From: Carallia brachiata
Taxonomy: Eukaryota; Streptophyta; Magnoliopsida; Malpighiales; Rhizophoraceae
DNA: 64,000 bases
Direction: 5' to 3'
Assembly: GCA_021464245.1 (NCBI GenBank)
Contig: JADCRB010000040.1
Location: 970,939-1,034,938, forward strand
A model generated the notes under the pieces. The model searched no databases and was not told the DNA's origin. It was given only the letters and a program-made list of their open reading frames with translations. The position numbers and the translations under genes were made by a program. Shown piece after piece: positions 36,329-48,471 of the stretch (position 1 is its first letter; each line of letters begins with the position of its first letter).

Positions 36329-38559
36329 ATGAGCTGTTTCCATTGTTGCATTTCTGAAGGAAAAAACTGCAGAAAGCCATTCAAAAAGAGCAGTAGGGAA
36401 TTCGCTGGCCACAAAAATTTAGCCTTACTTGCAGACTTCTCCTTCAAAACTGGTATTGCTTTTTGGTTCATCAGAAACTTAATGATTTCCTGACATATTT
36501 CGAGGACAGTTTTTCCTTTTTCTTTTCTTCTTTTAATGTCTTTGCACAAGACTTTAGGAGACTGATACATGTTAAATTCCCAGACCACCATTGCAAGTTG
36601 TCTTCTATTCAGAATAGAGGTCAAGGGTGTGACCATTTCCCTTCTGGATGATTTTTTTTTTTTTTTTTTTTTTTTTGGAGATAAAATTAGCATATCAAAT
36701 TTCTGCACCAATTATTCTGTAATCACATAATGGGGACTTCATTAAAACGTTGTTGAATTTATTGTCATTTCATGAAGACATCAGCAAAATTATTTTAATT
36801 TCTGTCCATGATTATTGACAAATGAAAACAACTTGTTTAGCTTTCAGAGTTGCAGCTATCGTGCCCCATTTGAAACTCGTTACACAATTCCAGTTATTTT
36901 TGGGCAACAAGAATTTTTGTTTTTGCAAAAAGTTTCAGTTGCTAAACTGAACGTGCATTATTCTACAGATATTAGCAGAAGAAGGTTCATAGCTGAAGAA
37001 TTAAAGAAAATTGGAAAAGGAAATATATCCGCCGAGATTTTGTCGTTCCGGGAGCTTTCTGTAGCAACTAAAAACTTCAGCCCTGAAAATGTGATTGGGG
37101 AAGGAGGTTTCGGGAGGGTTTATAAAGGATTCCTTGAAAGAACAAATCAAGTATTGTTGCCAGAGTTTTTATTACTTTCATTACATTTCAACTATGAATA
37201 ACCAAAAATATTTTCAGAAAATCAGCAAGTAATTGTGATGTTCTTGATCCTCCTTGCACTCAGGTCATTGCTGTCAAGCAACTTGACAGAAATGGTTTCC
37301 AAGGAAACAGAGAATTTCTTGTAGAGGTATTGATGTTGAGTCTTCTTCACCACCCCAATCTTGTGAATCTGGTTGGATATTGTGTCGATGGAGATCAAAG
37401 GATTTTAGTGTACGAGTATATGCATAATGGCTCTCTTGAAAATCACCTTCTTGGTATGTTGAAAGCAACTCCATTTGGATGTTTTGTTCTTCTACTAACT
37501 ATGCATAAAACATTTTTTTCAATTAAGCGTTTCCTCAATGATAATAGGAAGAAAGCTGAAAATGTTATTGTCTTACATTCACTTGAAATTCTCTTCTTAG
37601 TATTCATTTTACAAGGCACAATTACTGCAGGTTCAAAAGTAGTAAGCGTGCCTGTTTCTTGATGAACATGCTCTAACCAACTTAACTTTGGCCATTCAGA
37701 ATTGCCACCAGGAGAAAAGGCCTTGGACTGGAAGACAAGAATGAAAATTGCAGAAGGTGCAGCAAAAGGACTAGAATATTTGCATGAATCAGCAGATCCT
37801 CCGTGATATATCGAGACTTCAAAGCATCAAACATATTATTAGATCAGGAATTCAATCCAAAGCTCTCAGATTTTGGGCTGGCAAAGCTTGGGCCAACTGG
37901 GGAAAAAACCTATGTCTCCACCAGGGTGATGGGGACTTATGGCTATTGCGCGCCTGAGTATGCATTAACAGGAAAATTGACAACAAAATCCGATGTGTAT
38001 AGCTTTGGAGTTGTGTTTCTGGAGATGATCACAGGAAGAAGAGTTATTGACAATTCAAGACCCTCGGAAGAGCAGAATCTAATTGTTTGGGTATGTTTAT
38101 CATCATTCTTGTTGTACCATACAATGTTTTCTTGGTTTCAATTTAGTATTATGTGTATCAATCACAAACTTGATATCTGTTACTTCCAAAATCCTGTGCA
38201 AATTTCTCTGTAATTGGACAAAAGTTTGCTAGAGAATTGTAACTTGAAGCCTTCGTCTCAAACATATGGTTATGCAGGCAACACCACTATTTAAAGACAG
38301 AAAGAAGTTTACACAAATGGCAGATCCATTGCTAGAAGGTAAGTACCCTCTAAAGGGTCTCTATCAAGCACTTGCAATTGCAGCTATGTGTCTTCAAGAG
38401 GAAGCTTCAGCACGACCTTTAATGAGCGACGTTGTAACAGCTATTGAATATTTATCACTAAGCAGCAGCGAGGGTGAGTGTGTTGCGGATGGCAATGTCA
38501 ATGCAGCTTCTGATGATACCAAAAGTCATAGTGATGGAGACCATCGCAAAAACCAGTAG
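36329..38559 (+). pseudogene. Receptor-like cytoplasmic kinase (RLCK VII, PBL-like), five exons, 1-nt deletion in exon 4
   Basis: Exons are 36329-36452, 36969-37150, 37264-37453, 37700-38090 and 38278-38559, all with GT-AG introns. The product would be a cytoplasmic Ser/Thr kinase of about 389 residues acting below cell-surface receptors. The N-terminus MSCFHCCISEGKNC has cysteines suited to S-acylation, followed by FKKSSREFAGHKNLALLADF. Kinase motifs: [11 protein letters not shown] (residues 85-95), AVKQ (Lys107), [29 protein letters not shown] and DVYSFGV. Exon 4 is 391 nt where 392 would keep the frame: CCTCCGTGATATAT has one G where two are needed, giving a TGA at 37804-37806 directly before the catalytic loop. 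As written the kinase is truncated and dead. Everything else is conserved, so an assembly error is a real alternative. Confidence 0.9.
36652..36676. repeat. Poly-T tract (25 T) in kinase intron 1
   Basis: An uninterrupted T run, about 290 bp before the exon 2 acceptor. Confidence 0.9.
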
Positions 38560-41500
38560 GCCAGATGATTGATTTGTATCCCAGAAAAGATTGTAAGAAG
38601 TAAGCCTGCAGCTTGTAAAATTGTTTCAAGAAATTGCAGACAAGCTATGTTTGTAAGACCTGCTCACTTACAGTGATCATTTCTAGAGCCCAATATGTTT
38701 CCCGTTTTCAGTGGCCTTATTTTTATCAAATAATTTTGTAGTTGCTGGTAATGCAGTAGCTAAAAGCTAAAGTAGATGTAACACTATGTTTGTGGGACAT
38801 AGGCATACTTAGGCTTGGTTTCCTTGCTAAATGGCATTAAGCCTCAGGCATAAAATATAAACTATCTACTTGGTAACATTCATTGGACCTTCTCCTCCTA
38901 TTTTGAATAGGCAATGCAGTTTTAAGTAATGTCATTTTAGTTAGATGTTGGAATGTCAAGGACTGGAACTCACAGGATGCATCTAAACCCCACCATGCAA
39001 GCGAACCTCCACTGAGATAAAAGCCCAGCAAGAAAAACTAATCCAAGTTCCCTTTCTCTAGGGAAAGAAAATCTGTTCCATTTACTTCTAGCCTATTGAT
39101 GATATGTGATTATATTGTCATTTAGGATTTCAGAACTTTAAGCCTGTTGGAGTAATGCTGCAGCAGAAGGATTTCTTGTTGCTTGTTAAGCTGAAATTAG
39201 CTCAAACACAGAACTTAGAGTTTGCAGCTGTAAGGGTGACTGCAGAAAAACAGAAACCTGAAGAAAGAAAGAAAGAGAAGACCAGCAGAGATTTTGGGCA
39301 TCAATAATAGCCCATTTTCATGTATTTCTCTATATATGACCATGTACAAAAAGGTTTAGTACATATGAACAAGTTAACCATACTTGTAATAGTACTTTCA
39401 CCAATCTAGCAAGCAACATCCAATGAAAAAAACATAAAAGGAATACAAAAGTGTTGTCCCATACCAGCTAACTAAGAGCTTTCAAGGAACTAAACACAAG
39501 AATTAGAAGCTAACCAATAAGATTCAGATTGAACACCAACTTGACCTTCACTGCCAAAAAGGAAAACAGCAGCAAACACTGCAACACAGAATCTATCTTC
39601 AAGTAACAATGTTCAATACCAATCTTCTCTAGCTTCATCAGGATTCGTTAGACAAATAGACCTACTTTTTTTTGGTTTTGAGCTTTAAGCCTTTCTCCTT
39701 ATTTGGAGGAAATGATTTCAGCTTTTGATTAAATTTACCATATAAGATCGTTTTTCTTCAGAAATGGATCGTAAATGGTTTCCTTTTTTTAAATTGCTCT
39801 GGAAAATTGTGATCACATCATTGTGTTGAATTATTTTGATTTCATAAACTGGAAAACTCAGAACCGCCTAGTTATGCATAAAACATGCAAACTGGATTAA
39901 CTTTCTTCATTATGAAGGTAAACCTGGTTACATTTGACATCCCTACAGACTATGCTGAGAAAATTTTCTGATGTTGAAAGCTGTTATGCTTCTGCATGTG
40001 GCGTAACGAAATTTCGCAGGCATTCTTCTTAGTTTATAATCTCAGCGGAGGAATTTCTGCTCGCAATCCTCATTGTGAGTTCTGTTTCTGTTTGGATATT
40101 TATTCCACTACTCTGCTCCTCCCTATGTGGACAGTCTTTCCCATCAACTTTCATGCACTCCAAACATCACTCACTACAACTGAGACAATGACTGTTTCCC
40201 AGAACTTGCTGAAAATTTTGCGGCATTTGAGCCATGTCCTGTCCATTACTTCTCCTTTTTGTTGTTTCAGCATAGTCTTTATGACCTGCTCTTTCTACAC
40301 AATTTGATATATTGATCTGTCTGCCACTCGTTTTATAGTTAAACTTTTAACATCAGTTGTCCACCTTAGACCTATAAATGCTCCAATCAAGAGGGCTGAC
40401 CAAATCCTGATGGATAACGAGAAGAAAGGAAGAGGAAGTTTAGGTTGACTTCCTGAAAAACCTGTTTGTGTAGTCCACCTTTGGCTTTTAATGATCATAT
40501 AGTTCATAATAGAATGAAATGACCAGAAAAGATTTATGTAGCCAATGTCAATAAAAATTGGTATTAACCTTCATTGTAGTTCTTGGTGTTGTTGGTTTTG
40601 AGCAAACTGCACATCTCAGTCTGAGCTCAATGCCATATTCTGTTTTCTGGAGCAGGATCTAGCCTATTATCTAACCATGACTGGTGTCAACTCAACCATT
40701 GTGTATTTTTTCATAAACTGGTGTTTCCACTTCTTACCTTTGCAGAAACAGTTTTCCTGAAAAACTATTGACATATGATGTTAAATCTCTTTGTTTTATG
40801 CAACAAGACACTGCAAGTCTGCAACATTGTTTGCGCCTTTCAGTACCTCACACACACACCATATCCAACATCCACTACAATCTTAATCGGGATTGGAAAT
40901 TCAAGCATGCCTTTAGTTTGAGCAACATATATCTCTATGCTACAAAGAATGGTACCTAGAAGAGTTATCTTAGCCATAGTTTACCAATCTGCTCCTCTTT
41001 ATTTGTTGCGCGCATACTCACAAGTAAGTACCATACATCAAATCTTATAAATATTTAAACACTGATGAATTTTGTCACCGGAAGTTGTGGCTCGTAGCTG
41101 CATCAACTATGACATGACTGTTGTCCAAAATGCCTGAGCTACTCATGTAGTACTCCCTAATTAAAGTTTCAAACTACAGAAGAAAGAAGGAACCTTTGAA
41201 TTGGCTTGATAAATGACAATTATGGGTTGCCAAAGCAATCAAATATGCCACCCCCATATGTAGATATTTCTCTTATTTAGTTATTTATTAATTCTATAGT
41301 AATATCCTTGTCATTGAAAACGAAAAGATTGGATCTTTCTGCATTCTAGCGATTTCTCTCCTATCTTATGATCTTATTTGTTCTGGAATTTTCTATTGGC
41401 AGCGTCTTTGACAGCTAAACCCTCCGGCCAATTCGAGACTTTTCTTCTGTCTCATTCCTGCCTTCTCTATTGGGTTCTGTAACAAGAAGAATCTCAACTG

Positions 41501-43810
41501 ACATTTATTTCTTATTTTTGTTGCCATTGCTCAACTAGGGTGTGTTCATTATTTCATGGAATATATATATATTGTTTGAACCTCAATTTGTTCCCATTTT
41601 TACTAAGTAAAATAGCAGTGTGATAGACTACCAACAATTTTTGTTTTTTCATCTATGCGGAGCTAAAAAACCTGTCTTGATTACTTAGCTAAAACATCCC
41701 TTGATTGATTACTTTTGCTTAATTAATGCGCAATGCAGTGTCTTTTGACAGCCAAACGTCCGGCCACTTTGGGACCTTTTCCTCTGTCTGGTTCTTGTAT
41801 TCTATTTTGGATTTTGCACCAGGAATGAGCATCTGTACTTATATTTATTGTTTTTGTTGGCATTGGTCAAATTTTGCTATAGTATCTATTTGTCCCATGT
41901 GGTGTCCGTTTCAAGATTTTGATTCTCCAAGGAGAAATGATATAGATACTGTATCACTCCTCAGAAGGTCTAATGATAAAATCAATGAACTCTTTAAATT
42001 GAATCTAAGATGCTAATTTATAGTTTCTCCAAACCAAACCAAATATAATAGGCTTGATTTGGTGCATATACATTAATATATAGATGGTATACATACGAAA
42101 TGTACTTTTTGTAACAAATTTGATTATTTTGATTACTGCTTATTATTTTTATAATAAAAAATAACATGTTAATTTTTTATATCATATTTTATAATTTTAT
42201 TACAAAAATAATCAAACTCATCACAATATGTATACTAAGTATGTATACAGTACATGACTACCAAACTTTTTTGAATAATATGTACCATGAATTTTGTTAA
42301 CACAATTTTATACTAAAAGTCTTCTTAACGGGATCCACATCATTTAGTATATGAGTTTTATTGAAATCCAGATATAAATAGTGTGATTATATTTGAGGAG
42401 AATTTCCGACAAGAAAGCCTGATAAATGTATGAAATTTTCCTGAGTTAATTTCTTCTGCGAACAACACTCATCATCATGATAAACACGACAACCCAAACT
42501 GTAGGTATTAGGAGGCAAAAGCAAAAGGAGGCCTAATAGCTTAGGTATATTTCGAGCACGCTACATTGTTTGACTTTGGGCATAAAAGGGCAATGTGTCC
42601 TTCTTTTAGTTAAAGAAAAATTGTAGATTCCAAGCTTTGTAGAAGTCACTCGACCCACACCCAAAAAAAAGGAAAATAAAAGGTAAATAAATTCACATTA
42701 TTGCCATAAACATGATCAAAAGGTACCATCATCTATTATGGAGAGTTGGCTTGCTCATGAGAAAGGAAAGCGAAAGAAATTGTGCAGTTTCTAAGGAAAA
42801 TTCTGTCATTTGGTTCGCAATAACAAAGGAAATGTGAAAAAGTCTGAAAAGGCAATGGACAACAACCGTGAAAAACCCATTGACAAAAAAAAAAAAAACC
42901 AAAAAACCAAAAACATGTGGAAGCATAACGACGAAAATAGCCCCAACCTTATCTCCTTCTCCATAACTCACTTTTGGCTATTTTAAATTAACTTTTCTTT
43001 CTTAGGATTTTTTCGTATAATTTAAATATAAAATTTTATTTTTTAATCATTTTATTTCTCATAAGTGGCAAATTAGTATCGGTGATCAAGAAACAAGCTA
43101 AGGGCACTTAGTAGGCTGTTAGTAACTCCGGTAGAGGTTGCCGTTAGTTGCTGTTTGTTTATTCATTGGCTACTGATTCCACTTGTATAAAAACATTTGT
43201 GAAGGAAATAACAAACAAGAACAGAATTACAATTTTCAATATTCTCTCTCTCTCTCTCCTCTAATTTTCTTCTCCCCGACCCCTAATTTTCATCTCAAAT
43301 CAAAGATTCTTGACAGATGCGCAACATAAAAATACGATTGTTGGGTTTGTCGTAAGTTTTTGGTTTGAGTCTTAAATCTCCTCTTGAAACTTTGCTCTTG
43401 ATAGTACACCTAAAACTATTATTTTATGGGAAATCTTTCTTTGATACACGTTTTAGATATGTATTAAAAAAATATTTTATACTACATGTAAAATATTTCA
43501 TGCTATATGAATAAAATATTATTTAATATAGAGGAGATTTATAATGATATGGAAGTAATTCATGCAAAATTTCTTTAAAATATTACCCTATAATGTAAAA
43601 TCTTTTAAATATAATATATATAAATTTTTTTATATATAAATGAGTACACGAGATGGAGTGTCCGTGTAGTGGGATCTTATTATAAATTATTTTTTTCTTT
43701 TTTGAAAAAATGAAGATTTTATTCATGTCTGTAATCTCCACAAATAAGATAAAAAAAAAAAACATTTCTAGCAAAACTAACATTCCAACTAAGTTCACCA
43801 CAATGCTTTG
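38560..43810. other. Long stretch without a recognised gene
   Basis: The first 200-300 bp are the kinase 3' UTR. From 38.9 to 42.0 kb the composition is more balanced than typical intergenic DNA here, and open frames are short (103 codons at most) with no family match I can name. It could hold a non-coding transcript or the decayed exons of an unknown gene. It includes an imperfect duplication at 41399-41870. Beyond 42 kb it is AT-rich. Confidence 0.4.
41399..41870. repeat. Imperfect direct duplication of about 135 bp
   Basis: 41399-41533 and 41735-41870 align over their length: both carry GCAG(C/T)GTCTTT(T)GACAGC near the start, then (A/C)CTCCGGCCA-like and TCTGTCT(C/G)(A/G)TTC stretches, and end near TTTATT...TTTTTGTTG(C/G)CATTG. 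Spacing is about 336 bp. Clearly diverged, so old. Confidence 0.75.
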
Positions 43811-43814
43811 CTTT

Positions 43815-44410
43815 ATGCTATGTTTGGAAAGAGGGAAAAAAGAGAGAGGGAGAGGAGTAAGAAGATTAAGACAAGTTGTTGTGTTTAAAAAATATTTGAA
43901 AAGTAAGCGATAAAAAAGTTTTTAATTCTTCTAATTCTCTCTAACCCACCAAAACTATTCTTCCCGAAATTAGTGGGATTTGAGAGAAAAGTTATTGATT
44001 CTCTTATATTTTTATTAAAATAATACATTATCTTTATTATATGTTAATAACTATAAATTTACTTAAATAAAAAAATCTCTACATTCTTTAAAATATTATT
44101 AAATTTTTAATGAAAAATTATAAAAATATTACAAATTTATTAGACTAAATTTACACAAGTATTTCATTTATAATTTGTAAATCAAATATTTTTAATATTA
44201 TATATAATATCTTTTATTGAACGATAAAATTGAAATTGTTATACATATTATTTTCTTGTTTTTCACTTTTCACCTTTTCCCCAACAAGAAATTTTTTAAT
44301 TTTTCTCCTTTTTATCTGTTTGTTAAACACAAGAGAGACTAAAAACTATTTCTCTTTTCTAATAATCTTTTCCTTCACTTTTATCTTTCCTAAAATTTTA
44401 TCTAAATACA
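43815..44410. mobile_element. Possible MITE of about 590 bp
   Basis: The left end (TATGTTTGGAAAGAGGG) is purine-rich and the right end (CTTTCCTAAAATTTTATCTAAATACA) is pyrimidine-rich, so the two can pair imperfectly; the interior is AT-rich and non-coding. No target duplication was established. Weak call. Confidence 0.3.
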
Positions 44411-44625
44411 TGATTAGGGCCTCTTTAGCTTCCACGGGGGCAGCATAGTTTGCCTCACTATGGACATGGTGAACAGAAATCGGTCAGGTAGGTGGAAAGA
44501 AGCCGGACATCATCTGCAAATGCTATCAGACCCAAAGCAGTTGGACCAAATAGTTGTTTGGAGCGACATTCACTGCATTGAGGCAATCAGATTCGACACA
44601 AATATTATCGATTGTTAATTGTATG
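44401..44625 (-). pseudogene. RNase H-like (RVT_3) domain fragment
   Basis: On the minus strand the pieces ICVESDCLNAVNVA, then LGLIAFADDVRLLSTYLTDF and, after a frame change, VHHVHSEANYAA and EAKEAL follow the plant RVT_3 RNase H-like domain: VESDCLNAV, a D-D-I-R/LLS helix, and the terminal V.REAN..AH.LAKEAL block. Stops at the joints show it is dead. Such domains occur in plant LINEs and in host-like single-domain genes; the short fragment does not decide which. Confidence 0.6.
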
Positions 44626-45510
44626 TTTATATGATCATTTTTTTTTTTTTGCTTTTAGATATCAATTCTTGTTGTTCTTGTAAATGTAACGCTCAACTAA
44701 TCATTAACACTAAAAATCAGATTTCTTTTTCTCGAGGATCCATGTTTTAGGGTCTCTTTTTCAGGCCCTGCTTCGAGCATCACACCTACCATTGTCATTT
44801 CATTAGTGTTATGAGTGTGGTTGTTCTTTTTTTTTTTTTTCTCTCTCTCTCTCTTTCTTCCTGTTTTGAAGAAGACCCCATTTCCCTGGTGCTGATGCTA
44901 AACCATTTATTTAAATCTGAAAATTCCAAAGACAAAAAAATTGAAAATTTTAAATTCTAGAATTATTGAAAAAAATTTAGAATTTTCAAATTTTTTGGAA
45001 GCTTATATAATTTTTTTTATGAAATGTCAGAATTTTTTTACATTTTTTGGATTTTTGGAATTTTTTGAACTTCTTCAAAGTTTTTTTAAAAAAAAGTTCA
45101 GGTTTTTTTTTTTTTTTTTTTTTTAAGTTTTAGGTTTTGAAAAATGTCAAGTCATCAAAAATTGATGAAACGGCATTTGATGTGTCCCACAACGTCTAAC
45201 ACGCAGTCATGACCTGACGTTGACTGCATGTCACAGGGCATGTTTATTGGCTAACTAACGACCAAGAATTAAAATATGTAATTGCATAAACGATGAGACA
45301 AATCTCAACGCCAAAACAAAATCTACATACCTCACAAAAAGGCCAAACATAGAGTCCATAAACGATTTATGCTTATAATATTTCCTCAAATCCGAAAATG
45401 TTAGAATTTTCGTGCAGTAAGATGTAATTAATAATGTTCTAAGTTAATGCGTGATTGACGCAATAATCAATGCAAACAATAATGAACTAGTCACTGCCGT
45501 GTTAGATAGG
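44626..45510. other. AT-rich DNA, no gene seen
   Basis: Contains T-runs and a T/CT tract at about 44827-44855, and a long T run ending near 45124. No supported gene. Confidence 0.45.
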
Positions 45511-47008
45511 TAGAGGTGACAAACAAACGAATTTGATAAGTTTCAAGTTAACTTATTCGGGTCTTGAGTTATTTGGATTTTAAGTTTTTTAAGTTTTGAG
45601 TCATTTGGATCTCAAGATCATCAGGTTTTAGGTCCATCGAGTTTAAATTTATCGAATTTCGGGTAGTTCAGATTTCAGGCATTTCAAATTTTGAGTTACC
45701 TCAAGTTTTGGGTCTGAGTCGGATAGGTCTCGGGTTAATTCATAGTATCATTTTTAACTTTTTAACAGACTTGAAAATTAGGTTTGCATGTTTTCCAATA
45801 GTGCTTAAAACAATCAATTAAAATGTGAATAATTTAAATTTTAATTATTCAAAAAATTAAATGGTATAATCTACCCAATAATATTCATAGTTAATATAAT
45901 ATACATTTAAGTAGTAGGAAACATGTTATAATTAGGTGAATATTGTAGTATTTTACCTGCATTCAATGTTATAAGTATCAGATTATAGTAACTATAGACA
46001 ATATATCTATTTAAGGATATTAACAAAATATTAATTAAAAATACAATAAAATAATTCAATTTCAAAATTACATACTTTAAAAGAAGAAGATATTTACTTA
46101 TCTTTATTACATTCAAATAAAGATAGATTTTTTATTTTTTCATTTTTTTCATTTTTAGAGTTAGGTTATTTTTGGTAATCACAATTCATAAAATCAATAA
46201 ATTTAAGATTTTTTTTTGTTAATTACTATAATAACTAGATTATTATAGTCATCAAAAAAATATACAATTATTTTCAGAAATTTTATTATCCAAAAATTTC
46301 ATGAGAATTGAGTAAATTTTAGTTTGTTATAATTCATTCACTTTGTTATTTAAAAATATTCATATATAGAAAAATTCATTTCATGTTAGTTATATGACAA
46401 TTATTTTTCTTTTACTTTTTTAAAGGTTTCTCTACAATGAAAAATTATTTTTATTTTAATTAATTTCTGACAATTTAACAACATTCATTGAAATTCGAAC
46501 TTTTTGTATGTTTCTTTATCGTTATTTTCTTTTATTCTATTTGGTATAGAGTTATCTTGGAAGTTGACTATACGAAGAATATATAAACTATATTAAATTT
46601 CATTAATTAGAAAAATTAAAATTGAATAATTGATAATTGATATATGTAAACAAACAAGTTGTATAATTATATAGTAATCCAAATATTTAGAGAATAATTA
46701 AAAAATAATTATTATTTGAAATAAAAGTAAATCAAACAAAAAATTAATTAAAATTTCAGGTCAGGTTAAGTCAAGATTTGTTTGGGTTATTGCGAGTTTC
46801 GGATTTTATGGGTTCAGTAATTCAGGTTTTAGGTTAATCGAGTTTCAGGTAATTTGGGGCTTCAGGTCACTCGGGTTTTAGGTTATTTCGGTTTTGAGTT
46901 CCTCAAGTTACGGGTCATTGATTTTTTCAGTCAAAGTAAGTCGAGTCGAATCGGGTTTCGGGCGGATTGAATTAGATGATTAGAGTCGGATCAGTTTTTG
47001 CCACTTCT
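45511..47008. mobile_element. Non-autonomous hAT element with TCGGGTTT-type subterminal repeats
   Basis: The left end TAGAGGTGACAAA and right end TTTTTGCCACTTCTA are imperfect inverted repeats of the hAT (Ac-like) type. The flanks share GATAGG on both sides, or TAGATAGG if the terminal TA is counted as target. The first 230 bp and the last 270 bp carry many degenerate TTCGGGT, CAGGTT and GGGTTTTAGGT motifs, as hAT subterminal regions do. The 1 kb interior is AT-rich and has no transposase. Confidence 0.72.
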
Positions 47009-47640
47009 AGATAGGAATCCAATGCTTCATCACATTCTCATGGCAGCAGAATTATTATTTTTTTTTTTTAAAATTTTGAGGGAGGGTCATTATCCGTAGT
47101 ACTTATTGAGACTGAGATTGGTAAGAGGTGTGTTTGAAACCTCAACTTCCATTTGGGTATACTAGCTACGTGATAATTAGCTAGACAACACCATTTCTAC
47201 GACTAAAAAAAAAGAATAAAGTCATAAGATTTGAACATAAGAACAAGAATTTTGAACAGAATATTAAAACAAATTGTGCTAGATCACAAGACAACAGAAG
47301 AAATTTTGAGCACCATGTTTTATGGTAATTTTAATCCTAACTAGCTAATAATTTTGTATGGACCAACCAAGTTGATTTGTTTTTTTTTTTTTTTAATAAA
47401 TGACCACCAATTTAGTTGATATTGGTATGGAAGTTTTGTGTATCATGATATTTTGGGCTAGATGCACTTAAACTGTATGTAGTTTACTTTTTTACTTCTT
47501 TGCTTTTAAGATGACTATAATTTCTAATTTTGGTAATTAAAACTCTTTGTCAAAATTTGCTAGTTTTAAGAATTTCTTTCAATGGTAAAAAATTTTAAGA
47601 TTAAATACATTAAAATTTTAAGAATTAGTGGAGGGAAGGC
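47009..47640. other. AT-rich DNA with a box B-like relic
   Basis: At 47120-47200 the minus strand shows GAGGTTTCAAACACACCTC, which resembles a polymerase III box B in an old SINE. No gene is seen. Confidence 0.35.
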
Positions 47641-48471
47641 TATCGTGTGTTGTATTGTCTAACGTGCGCTGAAAGCCCTTCTCTTTCTCCATCATTCAGT
47701 TTTGGCCTCAGTGTCGCTGCTACTTTTGTGGGCTTTATTCCCCGTCATGGGATTGTTCAGTTTTCTGCCTCTTTGCAGTTGGTCAGTTTGTGGGGGCTAT
47801 TGGCGGTTCGTGCGTAGCTATTTCTTTCCAATTCATCTCCAGCTCCTTACTTGGTTGAGTATCTTGCTAGCGTCCTTGCTCCCCTACCTTTTCTAATTTC
47901 CTAGGCTATTGGTGCGATGGTAGGGGATGTGTCCTTCTTTTGTCTACAAATGGGCTGTGTACATATTCTATTGGTTGGGGGCTAGTTGGTGGTAAGGCAT
48001 CTCCAATGATTTTTTGAGCTTCAAAGGCTAGGTTACTCATGCAGGATGCAGTTGGGGATCTATGTCTCTGTCCGTCCTCCCGCGAGATTCTCGTGTTCGG
48101 CAGTGGTAGTAGTTGTCTTCTGACTTATGTAGCCACGGTAGCGATGGTCTGCTTGTTAAGAATGGCACTCCCACTAGCGTTTGTCGATGCTGGTCTTCCC
48201 TAGTTTGCCAAGGTTGACTGTGGAGCAGATGAGGACATTCTTGTCCTAAGGCTTGTGGGTCGGGTTTGGGCTAGGCTATGGGCCTAGCCTTTTTCATCAT
48301 GGGTTGTATCCTGTATCTATATTTGGTCTATGGGCCTTTGTATCTGTTATGGGGTTATTTAGGCTTGCTTGCCTATCTTAATTATTGTACATATGGGTCT
48401 ATTCTGGGCCTAATTTGTAAGTTGTTGCTGTTTTAATGAACTTTCTCTTTCTCGTTGTTCAAAAAAAAAAA
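47640..48471 (+). mobile_element. Probable 5'-truncated LINE or other poly(A) retroposon
   Basis: A block of clearly higher GC content than its surroundings ends in TTTTAATGAACTTTCTC, then TTTCTCGTTGTTC and a run of 11 A, like the 3' UTR and tail of plant L1 LINEs. It is non-coding apart from a 64-codon frame at 47702-47896. No target duplication was found, so the left edge is set by the composition change. Confidence 0.55.

Noticed and set aside
42729..42971. 80-codon hydrophobic minus-strand frame
   Set aside because: Driven by an A-run and purine-rich plus strand; no splice context or family match.
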